From positions 1-21,947 of the forward strand of contig CAKVFO010000049.1 of the NCBI GenBank assembly GCA_934746785.1: DNA of 21,947 bases, given 5' to 3'. This document shows positions 10,348-17,911 of the stretch, one piece after another. Position 1 is the stretch's first letter, and each line of letters begins with the position of its first letter. Position numbers and translations under genes: made by a program. This DNA is from an uncultured Clostridium sp. (GTDB lineage Bacteria; Bacillota; Clostridia; Clostridiales; Clostridiaceae). The notes under the pieces are model-generated. The model did not search any database. It was not told where the DNA came from and saw only the letters and a program-made list of their open reading frames with translations.

Positions 10348-10449
10348 AATTTTCAAAATAAATAAACCAAATAATTTTTACAAATAAGTTTCATGAATTA
10401 TATGTCCATTAATGCAAACAATAGTTTTAGATATAAGGAGGTAATTTCA

Positions 10450-10773
10450 ATGAAAGACAAAAGCGGAAATCCTGTAGGTGTATTAGCTCACTTAACAAAA
10501 ACTCATGTAACAGGCTCTAATGATGGAGTTATGATATCTTCACTTAATAAAAACTTAAATGATATAAAAGTTAATGATCAACTTTCAAATGAAGATATAG
10601 TATCATATACTAATCCAACTACAGAAACAAATAAGGAAAATATTCTAGCAGATTCAATTGATGCTTTAACTAATAAAGAAAAGTTTAAAACTTCTATGAC
10701 TTCTGATAATCCTGAAGGAGAAGTTAATTTAAGTTCAATGTCCAACACTAGCACTACAGGTCTTATGGATTAA
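10450..10773 (+). CDS. Hypothetical small polar protein
   Basis: This is a 107-residue protein of unknown function. It has no signal peptide, membrane segment or Cys. It is rich in Ser, Thr, Asn and Asp, and the C-terminal half (about 55-107) looks disordered. The N-terminal part, with GNPVGVLAHLTKTHVTG (about 6-22), is the most protein-like stretch. A frame open from 10393 exists, but AAGGAGG at 10436-10442 is eight bases before the ATG at 10450 and settles the start. It stands alone between the convergent RNA locus and the peptide-ABC locus, and ends at a shared terminator. Confidence 0.7.
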   Translation: MKDKSGNPVGVLAHLTKTHVTGSNDGVMISSLNKNLNDIKVNDQLSNEDIVSYTNPTTETNKENILADSIDALTNKEKFKTSMTSDNPEGEVNLSSMSNTSTTGLMD

Positions 10774-10812
10774 TGTATTTTATATCCACTAAATAAACTC
10801 AAATCAATAAAT

Positions 10813-10848
10813 AAGGAAGTTACTACTTTTAGTATCTTCCTTGTTTTA
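10813..10848. terminator. Terminator between hypothetical gene and ABC locus
   Basis: AAGGAAGTTACTA (10813-10825) pairs with TAGTATCTTCCTT (10830-10842) with one mismatch, followed by GTTTTATT. On the minus strand the tail is ATTTATT, so it may also end the ABC operon. Confidence 0.75.
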
Positions 10849-10866
10849 TTACATATTTTAATTTTC

Positions 10867-11838
10867 TTATTCAACAGTTAATGTAATTCTATGTGATGTT
10901 GAATATTTCAATTGAGCATAATCATTAATATTAGTATTTGTAAAGTTATTCACTGAATAGAATAACAATTCATATTTACCGGATTGAGATGGAGCCTTTA
11001 TTTTCACATTAACCTCTGATATATTATCTCGAGAAAGCTGGTATACTATACTATCTGAATTATTAATTTTTATTTGTTTATTATCCAATGTAGCATATAT
11101 TAACATATTACTTGTATCACTTCCTCCAATCACTAAAGATACTTCAATAATCTCATCTGGTTTTGAAATAATGCAGTTAGCAGGTTTATCATCATTTTTA
11201 AAACCTTCTTTATCAAAGTTAGCTATAAATTGACTAGTATCTTTTTCCTCACATATATCATCCTTATCAAGTGGCATATTTGCTACTTCAGGAATATATA
11301 AAGCATCACTATTATTTTCTATTGCTGCTGTATAATTATATGTTGATGTCATCCAAACATCAGCCTCATTATCAATTGCATATTCATTATAATCAGAAAT
11401 AATACTAAAATTAACACTATGTGCTCCTTCTTGTAAGTTTTCCATAATTAGACTTATAGGTAAATCTATATCTTCATTGTCTGCAATAAAAAACTTGAAA
11501 TTACTATCTGCTTGAGTAGTATCTAGATTTAATATAGATATTTGCTTTCCATCTATAAATATACTTAAAGAACATTCTAAATCATTTCCTGTTCTATTCA
11601 TAAACTTATAACTGTAATCTTTTATACGCTTATAATCAATAATTGAATTATGTATATTATTACTTTTATCAGAAATAAATAATCCCAAACCACTTATACC
11701 AGTATTACTTTCAGTCTCTACTGGCTTAGAATTTTTATTTATAATGATAAAGCTAATTAAGTTTCCTATTAAAAATAAAATTACTAAGAATACAATAAAC
11801 TTAATATTCTCTTTCTTAATTTTGTTAAATACCTTCAA
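10867..11838 (-). CDS. Membrane-anchored extracellular protein of the ABC operon
   Basis: About 323 residues. A basic N-terminus (KVFNKIKKENIK) precedes one membrane helix (about 15-35, FIVFLVILFLIGNLISFIII). A large outward domain follows with beta-type sequence and no evident catalytic motif. It has repeated segments of the kind VNFSIISDY and VNVKIKAPSQSGKYELLFYS, which resemble Ig-like or beta-sandwich folds. An ATG at 11847 is only one base from GGAGG (11848-11852). A TTG at 11838 is nine bases from it, so TTG is the likelier start. The gene overlaps the ATPase gene by 14 bases and is last in the operon. I do not recognise the family. It probably works beside the transporter, perhaps in binding or immunity to the secreted peptide. 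Confidence 0.7.
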   Translation of the reverse strand: MKVFNKIKKENIKFIVFLVILFLIGNLISFIIINKNSKPVETESNTGISGLGLFISDKSNNIHNSIIDYKRIKDYSYKFMNRTGNDLECSLSIFIDGKQISILNLDTTQADSNFKFFIADNEDIDLPISLIMENLQEGAHSVNFSIISDYNEYAIDNEADVWMTSTYNYTAAIENNSDALYIPEVANMPLDKDDICEEKDTSQFIANFDKEGFKNDDKPANCIISKPDEIIEVSLVIGGSDTSNMLIYATLDNKQIKINNSDSIVYQLSRDNISEVNVKIKAPSQSGKYELLFYSVNNFTNTNINDYAQLKYSTSHRITLTVE

Positions 11839-12508
11839 GATTCCCATCCTCCATAATTAGTGTTCTATGACAATGAGATGCTACAGCTTCATCGTGTGTA
11901 ACTAATACTATAGTCTTTCCAGTAGAATTTATTTTCTTAAATAAATTTAAAATTTCTATTGTATTCTTTTTATCTAATGCTCCTGTAGGCTCATCTGCTA
12001 ATATAACTAAAGGATCAGTTGCTAAAGTTCTAGCAATAGCAACTCTTTGCTGTTCACCACCAGATAATTGAGATGGATATTTATTGTATTTATCTTCTAA
12101 TCCAACCATTTTAAGATACTTGAATATAGTTTCTTTAAAATTAACTTTTTCCTTACTATGATGAGCTTTATATGATAATGCAAGCTTTATATTATCAAAC
12201 ACTGTATAATCTGAAATAAGATTAAAGTCTTGAAACACTATCCCTATCTTTGTACTTCTTACCTTTGCTAACTCTTTACTTCTACACTTAATAATATCTA
12301 TATTATCTAATAGATAAACTCCAGAATCCGCCTTATCAATACAAGCAAGAATATTTAATAATGTTGATTTTCCAGAGCCTGATGTACCCATTATAGCAAC
12401 CATTTCACCTTGCGAAATGGTTAAGTCAACTGATTTTAAAACATTTAATCTATTTTTATCTATAATATAATCTTTTTTTAATTTTTGTATTTTTATAATA
12501 TTATTCAT
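11825..12508 (-). CDS. ABC transporter ATP-binding protein (MacB/LolD type)
   Basis: This 227-residue nucleotide-binding subunit has all the motifs: Walker A GTSGSGKST (about 41-49), the Q-loop in FQDFNLI, the signature LSGGEQQRV, Walker B VILADEPTGALD and the switch His in VTHDE. This type pairs with FtsX/MacB-fold permeases, which are encoded just upstream. A longer frame begins at 12526, but GGAAGGA at 12514-12520 points to the ATG at 12508. Two permease genes upstream suggest one ATPase dimer serving a heterodimeric membrane part. Confidence 0.92.
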   Translation of the reverse strand: MNNIIKIQKLKKDYIIDKNRLNVLKSVDLTISQGEMVAIMGTSGSGKSTLLNILACIDKADSGVYLLDNIDIIKCRSKELAKVRSTKIGIVFQDFNLISDYTVFDNIKLALSYKAHHSKEKVNFKETIFKYLKMVGLEDKYNKYPSQLSGGEQQRVAIARTLATDPLVILADEPTGALDKKNTIEILNLFKKINSTGKTIVLVTHDEAVASHCHRTLIMEDGNLEGI

Positions 12509-12525
12509 TTTATATCCTTCCCACA

Positions 12526-13629
12526 TTACTTTTTTAATTCATCACATGGATTTGTTGAGAATATTATTTTGTACGGAATTATTGATGAAAATATTGATAT
12601 TGTTATTGCCAATACTATTGAAACTAATAAATTCATAAATGTAATATTCAATTCATATTTAGATAGAATTACACTTAGCTTTTGACAGATGATATATTGA
12701 AATGTCAGTGCTAATATAATTGATACAATACTTAAAATTAAAATTTCTTTAAATATATCAAATATAATCATCATGTTTGTTGCTCCTATAGCCTTTTTTA
12801 TAGCAACTTCTTTTCTTATGCTCAACAGCCAAAAAGAAAACAAATTACTTTCATTTATTATTGTAACAATTAATATTAATCCACCAATTAACATTACTAA
12901 TTTTAATGGAACCTTTATATCATTTTCATATACTGGTTTATTAATTAACCTTAAATTATTACCATCTAAATATTCTAAATTCAAATCACTTTTTCCCTTT
13001 ATTTCTATAGGTATATTATCTAAATCTGGTTCCTCATCATAAAGTGAAAAATAATTTTTATAGGGAATTTCTATTTGAAAGTTTTGAGGTGTATACCTCT
13101 TTCTTCTACCTATTACCCCCAAAATACTATATTCATTTCCATATATATTTAACTTCATATCAGAACTAAATTCTTGATCATTAAAGAGATACTTATATAC
13201 TTCATAACCAATTACAGCTACCTTTTTATCAGTCAATGATTCCTCTATTGACATATGGCGTCCATATATTAAATTAGGTTTCCATTTAACATTTTCATTA
13301 TAAATAATAGGAACTATTGACGGACAATCTGATAAAGGCACCTTCTTATCTATGGGATATGTAATTGATCCTATAGATACCTGATAACTTTTATTTAAAT
13401 CTAAAGCTATATTATTAAGCTCCATTGAGATATCATTATTACTACCTCTACTATAAATTAAACTTTCGTTTACTTTACTATCTCCACAAGACATTTCTTT
13501 TGAAAAATTCACACCATCTTCAAAAAAAGAGAGGCCTATTGAAATCGAAAGTATTCCAAGTGTTATTCCTATGATTATTATAGATATCCTTATATAATTT
13601 CTTCTCCACCTTTTAAATACACTATTCAA
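12526..13629 (-). CDS. ABC transporter permease, FtsX/MacB fold (second)
   Basis: 367 residues. One membrane helix near the N-terminus (about 14-35) is followed by an extracellular MacB-core-like domain (about 40-235). Three further helices lie at about 243-265, 290-315 and 330-360, the typical FtsX layout. The RKEVAIKKAIGAT motif just before the second C-terminal helix is the usual coupling segment of this family. The start is TTG at 13627-13629, preceded by GAGGTG at seven bases. It lies 11 bases after the first permease gene. Mechanotransmission rather than true transport is the known mode of MacB-type systems; the substrate here is inferred to be a peptide. Confidence 0.85.
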   Translation of the reverse strand: MNSVFKRWRRNYIRISIIIIGITLGILSISIGLSFFEDGVNFSKEMSCGDSKVNESLIYSRGSNNDISMELNNIALDLNKSYQVSIGSITYPIDKKVPLSDCPSIVPIIYNENVKWKPNLIYGRHMSIEESLTDKKVAVIGYEVYKYLFNDQEFSSDMKLNIYGNEYSILGVIGRRKRYTPQNFQIEIPYKNYFSLYDEEPDLDNIPIEIKGKSDLNLEYLDGNNLRLINKPVYENDIKVPLKLVMLIGGLILIVTIINESNLFSFWLLSIRKEVAIKKAIGATNMMIIFDIFKEILILSIVSIILALTFQYIICQKLSVILSKYELNITFMNLLVSIVLAITISIFSSIIPYKIIFSTNPCDELKK

Positions 13630-13640
13630 TATAAATCACC

Positions 13641-14825
13641 TCAGTTTCTTATCAAGTCTAATGGTTCTTTTTTTAAGATTGTCTTTACTGCTACAATTGC
13701 AGCTATTACTATATAACATAAAATTACAAAAACAGAAATAATGACTGTTTTACTATTAAATAAAATTTCATAATTAATAGCAAGATAATTTGATAACTTA
13801 CTAACTAGTAGATAACATAAAAACATACTTGAGAAACTAATTATAAATATTTCCCCTAAAACAAATGCTATTATATTACGAGTAGTTGCACCTAAACAAT
13901 AATATACTCCTATTTCTTTTTTTCTTAATAGATTAATTGATTGAATAATAGAAATAAATCCAAATAAAGATAACACTAATAATATTGATGTGAATACACT
14001 TATAAAGATTAATTCAATAATCCTATCATTTAATTTCTTTATGAAAGAATCTTTAAGAGAAGAATCATTCAATGATATATCAGGATATATTGCTTCTAAA
14101 TCTCTTTTTACTTCAGTATACTTATTAATATTTGATTTTAAGTTTATAAAATAATTTGGAGGATTAAAGTCTGCCATATTACTAAAATTTGTTGGATATA
14201 TAATTACATCAAAATAATTAAGTTTATCCAATAAAACTTCATCATTTATCCAAAAAGAACTGGTATCATCTAGAATCCCAACCACCTTAAAGCTTGCCCC
14301 TCCACGTAAATAATTAAACTCATCTGTAAAACAAGTATTTCTATCTTTAAACTCACTATCTAAAGGATATCTATCTTCAAGCCTTTTACTTATTATTATT
14401 GGTACACTTTCTTCATTATACTTAATAGTAAAATCACTATCCTCAAAATTTCTTCCTTTATATGTAGAAAAATTAATCTGCTTATTTAAGGCATTATCTA
14501 TGTAAATCTGATTTAAACCTTCATTATCAGCTTGATTTACAAATTGACAAAAGTTAAATTCATCAGAATGCTTCTTCAATTCTAAAACTATTTCTTCTTG
14601 ATCTTTATAAGCTGCTTCATAAGATGAACCTGTAATACAAAAGTTACCTTTTACATTATTTAGAGATGTTACTTTTTCAATACTTCTTTGTTTATTTATT
14701 AAATTCAAAAGCATACCAACAAATATCAAAACTGAGAAAGTACAAATAAATATTTGAAAAAATAATTGTACCTTTTTACTTTTTTTCTTTGAAAAATATT
14801 TAATAAAAATACTGTAAATATTCAT
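13641..14825 (-). CDS. ABC transporter permease, FtsX/MacB fold (first)
   Basis: 394 residues with the same layout: helix 1 at about 22-42, an extracellular domain to about residue 270, then three helices to the C-terminus. LLRKKEIGVYYCLGATTRN (about 300-318) is the FtsX coupling segment, and the ending VKTILKKEPLDLIRN is also typical. It differs from the second permease, so the two probably form a heterodimer. AAGGAG precedes the ATG by six bases. It is the first gene after the peptide gene, from which it is separated by a strong hairpin. Confidence 0.85.
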   Translation of the reverse strand: MNIYSIFIKYFSKKKSKKVQLFFQIFICTFSVLIFVGMLLNLINKQRSIEKVTSLNNVKGNFCITGSSYEAAYKDQEEIVLELKKHSDEFNFCQFVNQADNEGLNQIYIDNALNKQINFSTYKGRNFEDSDFTIKYNEESVPIIISKRLEDRYPLDSEFKDRNTCFTDEFNYLRGGASFKVVGILDDTSSFWINDEVLLDKLNYFDVIIYPTNFSNMADFNPPNYFINLKSNINKYTEVKRDLEAIYPDISLNDSSLKDSFIKKLNDRIIELIFISVFTSILLVLSLFGFISIIQSINLLRKKEIGVYYCLGATTRNIIAFVLGEIFIISFSSMFLCYLLVSKLSNYLAINYEILFNSKTVIISVFVILCYIVIAAIVAVKTILKKEPLDLIRN

Positions 14826-14855
14826 TTTTACTCCTTATTCATTTAATAATTAAAT

Positions 14856-14889
14856 AATAGTGATATTGTATAAAAACAATATCACTATT
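14856..14889 (-). terminator. Hairpin between peptide gene and ABC genes
   Basis: A perfect 14-bp inverted repeat (AATAGTGATATTGT 14856-14869 with its complement 14876-14889) and a 6-base loop begin 12 bases after the peptide stop codon. On the minus strand the tail is ATTTAATTATT, only partly T-rich, so termination is probably incomplete and some transcripts would continue into the ABC genes. On the plus strand the tail is T6, strong. This would give much peptide RNA and less transporter RNA. Confidence 0.75.
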
Positions 14890-14900
14890 TTTTAAAATGT

Positions 14901-15258
14901 TTAGCACGTACCAGACCAACTACCATGACTTGGGCTATATATATAATGTTTGCTAATAACACCACTATAATTACATACTACAGTCTTTGTTGTAGCTCCA
15001 CTATCCATACTATTCTTTTTGTAAGCTTTAGAAACTCCGTTATCAACTACTTCAGCACTGATAGTATTTACGATATATCTTTCATTTTGAACGTAAGTGC
15101 CAGCTAAACCGTATCTAGTTTCTCCACTCATAAATAGGTTAAGTTTCCCCATATAATCTCCACCATTACCATAGGTATAATATGCTGCCTTAACTAGAAC
15201 AATCATACTAACAAATAATACTGCTGCAGCTGTTAATGTTTTTAATCTTTTTTATCAA
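14901..15258 (-). CDS. Secreted peptide, bacteriocin-like, with disrupted 5' end
   Basis: The intact frame runs from an ATG at 15204-15206 to 14901 (101 residues, starting MIVLVKAAYYTYG). That start has no ribosome binding site and lies within a hydrophobic stretch. Upstream the same frame reads KRLKTLTAAAVLFVS, giving with MIVLVKA a typical Sec signal peptide, but no start codon is in frame. A TTG at 15256-15258 with AAGGAG at 15265-15270 and a good promoter is one base out of frame; removing one A from the A6 tract at 15248-15253 joins them into 118 codons. The mature part would be about 93 residues: polar, Gly/Ser/Tyr-rich, with two Cys (one at the very C-terminus, GSWSGTC), so one disulfide is possible. 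It is not a recognised bacteriocin family. The ABC genes downstream suggest self-immunity or sensing. Confidence 0.6.
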
Positions 15259-15289
15259 AACTTTCTCCTTTTTTTTTATTTTAATGAAT

Positions 15290-15318
15290 ATTTTACCTTT
15301 TTTTATTTTTATAGTCAA
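15290..15318 (-). promoter_or_regulatory. Promoter of the secreted-peptide locus
   Basis: On the minus strand, TTGACT (15313-15318), a 17-base spacer and TAAAAT (15290-15295). Transcription would start near 15283, just before AAGGAG at 15265-15270, which supports translation from the TTG at 15258. Confidence 0.7.
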
Positions 15319-15429
15319 CAAAAACATCTTTATAAATATATTTTTATGTATTAACTTTATCTTTTTAATTATATGTTCCAGCATATCTGAGTTAAAAAAT
15401 AGAAGTACCACTTTAAAATTCTTTTATTC

Positions 15430-15462
15430 AAAAAAAGGAAGCTGACATAAAATGCCGCTTCC
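15430..15462 (-). terminator. Terminator of nfnA-nfnB
   Basis: On the minus strand, GGAAGC (15457-15462) pairs with GCTTCC (15437-15442), with partial inner pairing, followed by T7 (15430-15436). It separates the nfn operon from the peptide locus. Confidence 0.8.
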
Positions 15463-15491
15463 CTCTTACATTAATTGTAAATTATAATATA

Positions 15492-16877
15492 TTATTTGTT
15501 TGAAAGATATTCATGAATACCTGCTGCAGCTTTCTTTCCAGCTCCCATAGCTAGGATAACTGTAGCTGCACCTGTAACTGCATCTCCTCCAGCAAATACA
15601 CCTTCTCTTGAAGTTAAACCAGTATCTTCTGAAGCAATGATACATTTTCTATTATTTATTTCAAGTCCTTTAGTAGTTGATGAAATAAGTGGGTTTGGAG
15701 ATGTACCTAATGACATGATTACAGTATCAACGTCTAGTACAAAATCAGAACCTTCAATTACTTCAGGTCTTCTTCTTCCTGATGCGTCAGCTTCACCTAA
15801 TTGCATCTTAACGCATTTCATACCTTTAACCCATCCCTTTTCATCTTCTAGAATTTCAGTTGGGTTAGTTAAAAGATCAAAGATTACACCTTCTTCTTTA
15901 GCATGATGTACTTCTTCAACTCTTGCAGGAAGTTCTTCTTCCCCTCTTCTATATACTATATGAACTTCAGCACCAAGTCTTAAAGCAGTTCTTGCTGCAT
16001 CCATAGCAACATTTCCACCACCAACGACAGCTACTTTACTTCCTGCTCTTACTGGAGTGTCATATCCATCTTTATAAGCTTTCATTAAGTTATTTCTTGT
16101 TAAGAATTCATTAGCAGAGAATACACCATTAGCATCTTCTCCCTTTATACCCATAAATCTTGGAAGACCTGCTCCTGAACCTATGAATACAGCTTCAAAT
16201 CCTTCATCATCAAATAACTCATCTATAGTAACAGTTTTACCAATGATAACGTTAGTTTCTATCTTAACACCTAACTTCTTAACATTTTCAACTGCACCCT
16301 TAACAACTGTATCCTTAGGTAATCTAAATTCAGGAATACCATAAGCTAAAACTCCACCAACTTCATGTAAAGCTTCAAATATAGTTACGTCATATCCAAG
16401 TTTAGCTAAGTCACCAGCACAAGTAAGCCCAGCAGGACCACTACCTATTACAGCTACCTTCTTACCATTCTTAGGCATAGTTTCAGCTAAATCTATATTA
16501 TTTTCTCTAGACCAGTCAGCTACGAATCTTTCAATTTTACCTATAGCAACTGCTTCTCCCTTAATTCCAAGTACACAGTTTCCTTCACATTGAGATTCCT
16601 GCGGACAAACTCTACCACAAACTTCAGGAAGTGCTGAAGATTTTGCTATAATCTTAGCTGCTTCTTCAAAATTACCATTCTTAACTTGTTCTATAAAGTT
16701 TGGTATTGCTATATTAACTGGACATTTTTGTACACATCTAGGATTTTTACAATTTAAACATCTTGAAGCTTCTTCTAATACTTCATCCTTTGTATATCCT
16801 AAACAAACTTCTTCAAAGTTAGTAGCTCTTACTTTAGGATCTTGCTCTGATACTTTAATTCTTTTCATTCTATCCAT
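15492..16877 (-). CDS. nfnB: Nfn large subunit (GltA-type NADPH-binding flavoprotein)
   Basis: 461 residues, homologous to the small subunit of glutamate synthase, but no GltB is encoded nearby and the partner upstream is NfnA. The N-terminal part binds two [4Fe-4S] clusters: Cys40/43/48/52 (CLNCKNPRCVQKC) and Cys87/91/97/101. It is followed by an FAD Rossmann motif VAVIGSGPAG (141-150) and an NADPH Rossmann motif VAVVGGGNVAMDAA in the middle. The C-terminal GVFAGGDAVTG closes the flavin site. With NfnA it would form the electron-bifurcating NADH-dependent reduced ferredoxin:NADP+ oxidoreductase of anaerobes. The ATG shares one base with the nfnA stop; GGAGGTGA lies nine bases before it. Confidence 0.85.
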   Translation of the reverse strand: MDRMKRIKVSEQDPKVRATNFEEVCLGYTKDEVLEEASRCLNCKNPRCVQKCPVNIAIPNFIEQVKNGNFEEAAKIIAKSSALPEVCGRVCPQESQCEGNCVLGIKGEAVAIGKIERFVADWSRENNIDLAETMPKNGKKVAVIGSGPAGLTCAGDLAKLGYDVTIFEALHEVGGVLAYGIPEFRLPKDTVVKGAVENVKKLGVKIETNVIIGKTVTIDELFDDEGFEAVFIGSGAGLPRFMGIKGEDANGVFSANEFLTRNNLMKAYKDGYDTPVRAGSKVAVVGGGNVAMDAARTALRLGAEVHIVYRRGEEELPARVEEVHHAKEEGVIFDLLTNPTEILEDEKGWVKGMKCVKMQLGEADASGRRRPEVIEGSDFVLDVDTVIMSLGTSPNPLISSTTKGLEINNRKCIIASEDTGLTSREGVFAGGDAVTGAATVILAMGAGKKAAAGIHEYLSNK

Positions 16878-17767
16878 TATTCGTCACCTCCGCAATGACC
16901 GCATCCACCGTGATGAGTATCTCCTTCAATTTCCTTAAGCTTAGCTCTACCTTCTTCAGTTTTGTACATAGCTTGTCTTCTCATAGCTTGATCGAAATCT
17001 ACTAAATGTCCATCAAATTCTGGACCATCAACACATGCAAATTTTACTTCTCCTCCAACAGATACTCTACAAGCACCACACATACCTGTACCATCTACCA
17101 TTATTGGATTTAAGCTTACTATTGTTTTTATTCCTAATTCCTTAGTTAAAAGACATACGAATTTCATCATAATCATTGGTCCAATAGCAACTACCAAATC
17201 ATATTTCTTTCCTTCATTTTCTATTAAGTCTTTTAATCTATCTGTAACCATGCCTTTAAACCCTGAAGACCCATCATCTGTTGCTAAATAATAATTACCA
17301 GCTACAGCTTTCATTTCTTCTTCAAGAATCACTATGTCTTTATTTCTTGCCCCAACAATTACATCTGCGTCTATTCCTTTAGAATGTAACCATTTTACTT
17401 GTGGATAAACAGGAGCTGTTCCAACTCCTCCAGCAATAAACATAATTTTTTTATCTTTTATTTTGTCAAAATCCTCTTTAACAAGTTCAGATGCTTCTCC
17501 TAAAGGTCCAACAAAATCTTTAAAAGAATCTCCTGCTTCATATTTAGCCATCTTATCAGTAGATGCACCAATTGTTTGGAATACTATAGTTACAGTACCC
17601 TTTTCTCTATCATAGTCACAGACTGTTAGTGGAATTCTTTCTCCTACTTCATCTGGTACTACAATTATGAACTGACCTGGCTTAGCAGACTTTGCTACTC
17701 TAGGTGCTTCAATGTCCATTAAATAGATGTTTTCATTTAATTGTTCTTTTTTTAATATTTTATACAC
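16877..17767 (-). CDS. nfnA: Nfn small subunit (ferredoxin-NADP reductase type)
   Basis: 296 residues, related to the electron-transfer subunit of dihydroorotate dehydrogenase (PyrK) and to sulfide dehydrogenase. The FAD-binding barrel comes first (RIPLTVCDYD, 44-53), then the NAD-binding region (FIAGGVGTAPVYPQV, 110-124). The [2Fe-2S] segment MCGACRVSVGGEVKFAC follows, with Cys230, Cys233 and Cys245. In the structurally known Nfn this cluster has an Asp as fourth ligand; Asp225 is close by and could fill that role. The His/Cys/Gly-rich tail (HHGGCGHCGG) is unusual and may bind metal. AAAGGTG precedes the ATG. It is first in the two-gene operon. Confidence 0.85.
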   Translation of the reverse strand: MYKILKKEQLNENIYLMDIEAPRVAKSAKPGQFIIVVPDEVGERIPLTVCDYDREKGTVTIVFQTIGASTDKMAKYEAGDSFKDFVGPLGEASELVKEDFDKIKDKKIMFIAGGVGTAPVYPQVKWLHSKGIDADVIVGARNKDIVILEEEMKAVAGNYYLATDDGSSGFKGMVTDRLKDLIENEGKKYDLVVAIGPMIMMKFVCLLTKELGIKTIVSLNPIMVDGTGMCGACRVSVGGEVKFACVDGPEFDGHLVDFDQAMRRQAMYKTEEGRAKLKEIEGDTHHGGCGHCGGDE

Positions 17768-17808
17768 CTTTTTCCCCCCAATAAATGCTTTTTTGCTATT
17801 CTATTCTA

Positions 17809-17838
17809 ATTATAACTTATTATTATATGGCTATTCAA
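17809..17838 (-). promoter_or_regulatory. Promoter of nfnA-nfnB
   Basis: On the minus strand TTGAAT (17833-17838) and TATAAT (17809-17814) are 18 bases apart. The start of transcription would be near 17802, about 35 bases before the nfnA ATG. Confidence 0.65.
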
Positions 17839-17911
17839 CCATTTTTATACTTTAATAGAAAAGATAACTTTATAAAAATAAGTAATAACTTTATTTTCTT
17901 AATTACGGTAG

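Noticed and set aside
15248..15254. A-AAA-AAG slippery heptamer after the TTG start, as a programmed -1 frameshift
   Set aside because: The heptamer is in the right phase for -1 slippage, but -1 leads to an immediate TAA. The peptide frame needs +1 (or loss of one A), so this mechanism does not rescue it.
14901..15258. Lactococcin 972 family assignment for the secreted peptide
   Set aside because: Size, signal peptide and FtsX-type neighbours are similar, but the conserved Trp/Gly pattern of that family is not seen and two Cys are present, so I leave it unassigned.
15208..15411. A 67-codon minus-strand frame that includes the TTG at 15258 and ends at 15208
   Set aside because: It is Lys/Ile-rich noncoding-type sequence upstream. 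From the TTG it reads out of frame through the signal peptide of the secreted peptide, so it is the result of the A6 lesion.
15492..16877. Small subunit of glutamate synthase (gltD)
   Set aside because: No large subunit gene is present, and the overlapping upstream gene is an NfnA/PyrK-type subunit, which is the Nfn arrangement.
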